From positions 1-9,114 of the forward strand of contig CAAFVM010000009.1 in NCBI GenBank assembly GCA_900766495.1: a stretch of DNA of 9,114 nt, given 5' to 3'. The notes beneath the pieces are model-generated. The model did not search any database. It saw nothing but the letters and a program-made list of their open reading frames with translations, and was not told where the DNA came from. How positions within the stretch are numbered: position 1 is the first letter of the stretch; each line of letters begins with the position of its first letter. The position numbers and the translations under genes are program-made. Shown piece by piece: positions 6,391 through 9,114 of this stretch. This DNA is from Clostridia bacterium. GTDB lineage: Bacteria > Bacillota > Clostridia > Christensenellales > Borkfalkiaceae.

Positions 6391-6583
6391 CTTGGCTTCC
6401 CCAAAGTTGCGGGGAAGCTGGCGAGCGTAGCGAGCCTGAAGAGGATTGTTGCAATTACTTTCACGTAAGCAATTATCTTTTAAATTAATAAGGATACAAT
6501 TAATTATCAAAAATCAATCCTCTATCCGTCTTGCGCTCATTCTTCGCGCAATCCACCTTTCCCCGCCTCTTGGGGAAAGCAAG
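6391..6583 (+). repeat. MITE-like hairpin element, copy 2 (complete)
   Basis: A 193-bp element. The left end CTTGGCTTCCCC...GGGGAAG and the right end CTTTCCCCGCC...GGGGAAAGCAAG are imperfect terminal inverted repeats, and each can also fold on itself. Inside are GGC-GAGCGTAGCGA-GCC (6420-6436) and an AT-rich core flanked by GAGGATTG and CAATCCTC. It is inverted relative to copy 1 at 1-170. I cannot identify a target-site duplication with confidence. There is no coding capacity. Confidence 0.8.
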
Positions 6584-6624
6584 TATTAACAACCAACCCA
6601 TTAAAAAAACATAACGAAATCCAT

Positions 6625-6660
6625 CGGGGGGGCGCCCCCGTAGATATAAAAAATTTATAT
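6625..6660 (+). promoter_or_regulatory. two stacked hairpins in the leader of the main subunit gene
   Basis: CGGGGG (6625-6630) and CCCCCG (6635-6640) can form a GC-only stem around GGCG. Directly after it, ATATAAA (6644-6650) and TTTATAT (6654-6660) can form a second stem around AAA. The ribosome site AGGAG (6663-6667) follows within three bases. It could stabilise the message or control translation. The second element could also simply be an AT-rich promoter-like stretch. Confidence 0.5.
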
Positions 6661-6676
6661 TCAGGAGAAAAAAACA

Positions 6677-7504
6677 ATGAAAAAAATTATTCCTTCCATT
6701 TGCATGCTCCTCGTAACGGCTGTGCTTATGGGCACGTCCACTTACGCCTGGTTCTCGATGAACCGCGAAGTTAAGGCAACCGGTATGAAAGTTACCGCCA
6801 GCACCTCGGCAAACTTGGTTATAACTGGCACAGCAGGTGCGAATTTTTCGGATGTTGATTCATTTATAGTAGAATGGAAAGATACAACAGCAACTGAATT
6901 AGCGCCGGTTTCGTCTAAAGATGGTAAGAAATTCTTTACAACTGCGGCTGCCGCAGACACGAACACCGGATTTGATGTGAAAGATGGTGCAGTATTTACT
7001 AAAGTAAATGATGCCGGAACGAGCACCGCTAAATACTATTATACTAAAACTGTTTATATCGGTGTAAAAGGTGTAAATGGTCTTGGACAGCTTAAAGTTG
7101 AACCTAAAATAGGTACAACAACGAAAGATGGTGGGGTTGCTGAAAAAAATGACATATATAAAGCTCTCCGCATAGCTGTGTTTGCTAAAGATCAAAATTC
7201 AACTGTTTTTGCCGGAGATTTATCTTCGCGCGCAAATTGGAATCCTATAGTTGCGGAAGGAACGAAAGGAACAACCACAGGGCTTACCGAAGCCGGAACT
7301 ACTACAGCAGTTACGACAGGAACCGGCGTTGCCTTGGCTGGTCTTGCGACGCTTGAGAAAGAAACTTGGTATGAAATAAAAATTTATGTATGGCTTGATG
7401 GACAAGATGAAGCTTGCACTGCTAACAATGCGAATATTGCTAACGTAAACATTGCTAATCTTACAATCGACTTTGTCTTTACTGCTGAAAATGCTGCAGC
7501 CTAA
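6677..7504 (+). CDS. TasA/CalY-like fibre subunit with SipW-type signal peptide
   Basis: A 275-residue protein starting at ATG 6677, with AGGAG 9 bases upstream. The short signal MKKIIPSICMLLVTAVLMGTSTYAWFSMNREVKATGM is a textbook SipW-dependent signal, with cleavage expected near the STYA/WFS region. The mature chain is Ala/Thr/Gly-rich, low in Cys and beta-rich, as expected of fibre-forming subunits. YKALRIAVFAKDQ and the C-terminal YVWLDGQDEAC (237-247) plus ANLTIDFVFTAEN fit TasA-like proteins and share the VW-[LI]-[DE]-G-x-D-x-x-C motif with the gene at 5450. It stands alone, with its own leader and a terminator-like hairpin behind it, which fits a highly expressed main subunit. Codon composition changes after about 6830, near residue 50, which hints at a variable exposed region. 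Sure about the family, fairly sure about the main-subunit role. Confidence 0.87.
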   Translation: MKKIIPSICMLLVTAVLMGTSTYAWFSMNREVKATGMKVTASTSANLVITGTAGANFSDVDSFIVEWKDTTATELAPVSSKDGKKFFTTAAAADTNTGFDVKDGAVFTKVNDAGTSTAKYYYTKTVYIGVKGVNGLGQLKVEPKIGTTTKDGGVAEKNDIYKALRIAVFAKDQNSTVFAGDLSSRANWNPIVAEGTKGTTTGLTEAGTTTAVTTGTGVALAGLATLEKETWYEIKIYVWLDGQDEACTANNANIANVNIANLTIDFVFTAENAAA

Positions 7505-7588
7505 TCAATTTCTTTATCACGCGTAAAAAGATATAAAATTACATAACAAAAACGATACAAATTATAGGAAGAATTTTTAATTTTTTAA

Positions 7589-7621
7589 GGCGGCGGAGCA
7601 AGGACGCGGTGCTCCGCCTCC
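7589..7621 (+). terminator. GC-rich hairpin, probable terminator of the subunit gene
   Basis: GGCGGAGCA (7592-7600) pairs perfectly with TGCTCCGCC (7610-7618) around a 9-base loop. The stem extends by two G-C pairs after one mismatch. The T-tract after it is weak and displaced (TTTGTTTTCTT from about 7631), so efficient intrinsic termination is uncertain. Confidence 0.55.
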
Positions 7622-7654
7622 CATAAAAAATTTGTTTTCTTATAATAACAAGGT

Positions 7655-7719
7655 GTAACCGCCTTGAAGAGCCGATTATTTCTTATTGCTTCCCGCATTC
7701 GTTTCTTCAAGGCGATTAC
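7655..7719. repeat. 65-bp imperfect palindrome with a 33-base loop
   Basis: CGCCTTGAAGA (7660-7670) and TCTTCAAGGCG (7704-7714) are perfect inverted repeats. One mismatch further out, GTAA (7655-7658) pairs with TTAC (7716-7719), giving 15 of 16 paired bases. It is not related to the other repeat families here and is not followed by a T-tract. It could be a processed RNA structure, a protein-binding palindrome or a relic of another element. Confidence 0.6.
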
Positions 7720-7747
7720 GAAAAGAAAAAATTAACCAACCGTTTTC

Positions 7748-7830
7748 GTTTCCACGAGATTCCTCGACTTTATAGTATATCCTTGGCTTCCCCAAGAGGC
7801 GGGGCTTTCTCGCGAGCGTATACATAACCC
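7748..7830 (+). repeat. truncated hairpin repeat joined to a partial MITE-like end
   Basis: 7748-7769 is the first 22 bases of the ATTCC/GGAAT repeat, breaking off after CTCGACT. From 7782 a partial element end (CTTGGCTTCCCCAAGAGGCG) follows with a segment ending TATACATAACCCC, the counterpart of 6193-6240. This looks like one repeat interrupting another. Confidence 0.7.
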
Positions 7831-8009
7831 CTTGGCTTCCCCAAGAGGCGGGGAAGCTGGCTGAATTGAGCGTAGCGAAATTCAGACTGAAGAGGATTGA
7901 AGTTTTATAATTTACTTTTAACCTTATTAAAATGCTTGTGTAAAAAATCAAGCAACAATCCTCTCCGGTCACTGCGTGACATTCTCTCCGCCACTTTGGA
8001 GAGGGCAAG
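7831..8009 (+). repeat. MITE-like hairpin element, copy 3 (complete)
   Basis: A 179-bp element. The left end starts CTTGGCTTCCCC; the right end has arms CTCTCC and GGAGAG and finishes GGGCAAG. Its internal hairpin has arms CTGAATT (7861-7867) and AATTCAG (7879-7885) around GAGCGTAGCGA. The AT core is flanked by GAGGATTG and CAATCCTC and runs in the same orientation as copy 1. With its neighbours it fills most of the 724 bp between the subunit and peptidase genes, where I see no credible gene. Confidence 0.8.
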
Positions 8010-8035
8010 AAAGGGAGAATAAGCCGAACGTTTTC

Positions 8036-8188
8036 GTTTCCACGAGATTCCTCGACTACGCTCGGAATGACAGGGGGTAAGGTGGCAACGCACAAAAAAC
8101 GGGCGTATAAGTCGATTAACGGCACTTACGCAAAAGTTTTTTGTCATGTTGAGCAAGCGAAGCGCCGCCCTTTCATCTCGCGGAAGCG
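8036..8188 (+). repeat. composite repeat unit upstream of the signal peptidase
   Basis: Counterpart of 4061-4220: an ATTCC/GGAAT repeat (8036-8072, with CTCGACTACG in place of CTCGGCTACG), the same spacer, and an ATGTT-type repeat (8142-8188). The latter's right arm is damaged (CCCTTTCAT where TCGAAACAT is expected), so this copy should not fold. The frame of the downstream gene is open across it. Confidence 0.85.
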
Positions 8189-8228
8189 AACCCAAAAACA
8201 CAAACAAACCTTTTTAAGGGAGAAAAAA

Positions 8229-9044
8229 ATGAACGACAATACCGTAAAAGCGAGCGACGCGCAAAACGCCGCAAACGCAAAAAAAGCAAAAACAAAAAAG
8301 ATTTTATCAATAGTTTTAAACGTTTTAATGTGGATATTTTTCGTTTTTGCCGCGTTCACAATGATACTCGCCATTGCTTCAACCGCGGGCGATAATAACG
8401 GCGTGCCTACCATAGGCGGCAAAGTTTGGCTTTCGGTACAAACCGACTCGATGGAGGGAACTTTCTCGGCGGGCGATTTGATTATTTCTAAAAAAGCCCG
8501 GGGTGAGGAACTTGAAAAGTTTTTAACCGGCGATAACGCAATAGGCGCCGTTATAAGTTTTTACTTCGATAAAGACGGCAAAGGCACGGCTTCTATAAAC
8601 ACCCACAGAGTGGTTGGCATTAATCGCGACGGTTCGGGCGGAATCGTTTCGTTTATTACCCGAGGCGATAAGAAAGCCCCCGATATTAAAAATCCTACGG
8701 CGCAACCCGAAATAGGTGCCGACGCCGAGCCTGTTATGCTTAAAAACGTTATTTGCATATGGCACGACGGCGATACTGTTCTTAAAGGTATGGGCGGAAC
8801 TCTCGACTTTTTGCAAAAACCTACGGGGTTCTGCATATGCATCGTTCTGCCGCTTGTTGCTTTCTTTATTTATGAACTGGTTAAGTTTATTTTAACGCTT
8901 AATTCGGTGCGTAATGCGGGCAAAAAAACCATTACCGCCGCCGACGAAGAGCTTATTAAACAAAAGGCTATCGAGGAGTATTTGCGCCAAAAAAGCGAGC
9001 AGGATGCAGCGTCTTCTTCTGTTTCTTCCGATAAGAAAGAGTAG
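8229..9044 (+). CDS. sipW: SipW-type signal peptidase I (Ser/His, ER-type)
   Basis: A 271-residue membrane protease starting at ATG 8229, with AAGGGAG 6 bases upstream. The open frame extends back to 8067, but only through repeat DNA. After an Ala/Lys/Asn-rich head, residues 25-51 form a membrane segment. VWLSVQTDSMEGTFSAGDLIISKK (66-89) has the nucleophile Ser74 in the S-M motif. INTHRVVGI (123-131) places His126 where classical bacterial enzymes have the catalytic lysine, the mark of SipW and of archaeal or ER peptidases. FITRGDKKAPD (142-152) is the conserved GD...D box. A second membrane segment lies at about 201-223, followed by a charged tail. It is longer than Bacillus SipW (about 190 residues from memory). 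Its likely job is cleaving the YAWFS-type signal peptides encoded at 293, 1306 and 6677 on the outer face of the membrane. Confidence 0.93.
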   Translation: MNDNTVKASDAQNAANAKKAKTKKILSIVLNVLMWIFFVFAAFTMILAIASTAGDNNGVPTIGGKVWLSVQTDSMEGTFSAGDLIISKKARGEELEKFLTGDNAIGAVISFYFDKDGKGTASINTHRVVGINRDGSGGIVSFITRGDKKAPDIKNPTAQPEIGADAEPVMLKNVICIWHDGDTVLKGMGGTLDFLQKPTGFCICIVLPLVAFFIYELVKFILTLNSVRNAGKKTITAADEELIKQKAIEEYLRQKSEQDAASSSVSSDKKE

Positions 9045-9046
9045 GG

Positions 9047-9114
9047 GCGGAAGCGTAGAAAACAAGCCGAACGGTTCGTTTCCACGAGATTCCTCGGCTA
9101 CGCTCGGAATGACA
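9047..9114 (+). repeat. repeat remnant and ATTCC/GGAAT repeat at the window edge
   Basis: GCGGAAGCG (about 9048-9056) resembles the end of the ATGTT-type repeat and is followed by AGAAAACAAGCC, AACGGTTC and a complete 37-bp ATTCC/GGAAT repeat (9078-9114). From about 9057 it closely matches 4925-4982 inside the EAL-like gene. It starts right after the peptidase stop codon. Confidence 0.88.

Noticed and set aside
5798..6454. Minus-strand open frame of 218 codons
   Set aside because: It lies mostly opposite the well-supported TasA-like gene and otherwise runs through the repeat elements (LWGSQ/LGKPR-type sequence from CTTGGCTTCCCC units). It has no ribosome site or recognisable domain.
1..8009. 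Insertion sequence with its own transposase
   Set aside because: The elements are under 200 bp with no coding capacity, and no transposase fragment is seen in the window.
8067..8228. Upstream start for the signal peptidase (54 extra residues)
   Set aside because: The ATG lies inside a dispersed repeat and the extension is repeat translation; ATG 8229 has its own Shine-Dalgarno sequence.

Overview
This 9.1 kb window reads as chromosomal DNA of a low-to-moderate GC Gram-positive bacterium, probably an uncultured clostridial (Bacillota) lineage. The grounds are strong AAGGAGGT-type ribosome binding sites, SipW/TasA-type secretion genes, and intergenic spaces packed with short hairpin repeats of a kind I associate from memory with uncultured gut Clostridia. 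The lineage is inference. All six supported genes are on the + strand; I see no rRNA, tRNA, CRISPR array, transposase or phage gene.

Layout. 1-292: a truncated MITE-like hairpin element, then a short hairpin repeat lying just upstream of gene 1. 293-1303: exported protein with a SipW-type signal peptide (YAWFS). 1306-3918: large exported protein with the same signal type and GLUG/beta-helix-like adhesin modules. 3919-4427: about 500 bp of duplicated repeat blocks. 4428-5453: cytoplasmic protein with a degenerate EAL (c-di-GMP phosphodiesterase-like) domain, interrupted in frame by two of the genome's dispersed repeats. 5450-6166: TasA-like membrane-anchored or exported protein that overlaps the EAL gene by ATGA. 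6167-6676: fragments and one full copy of the MITE-like element, then a structured leader. 6677-7504: probable main fibre subunit (TasA/CalY-like, YAWFS signal). 7505-8228: a terminator-like hairpin, a 65-bp palindrome, another full MITE-like element and another repeat block. 8229-9044: SipW-type (Ser/His) signal peptidase. 9045-9114: repeat remnants.

How the genes may work together. The window looks like a self-contained matrix-fibre locus: a dedicated ER-type signal peptidase, three proteins carrying its characteristic YAWFS/YAWYS signal peptide, and a fourth TasA-like protein with a variant N-terminus. The unusual member is the catalytically dead EAL protein, translationally coupled to the variant TasA-like protein. 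My inference is that it senses c-di-GMP, or acts as a protein scaffold, to tie fibre export or assembly to a biofilm signal.

The other striking signal is in the repeats. Three apparently different families share one hairpin plan: a loop that begins GAG and usually ends CGA, closed by stems that differ in sequence but stay complementary. They cluster at gene starts, duplicate in blocks, bracket genes 1-5 as an inverted pair, and in one case have become part of a protein.
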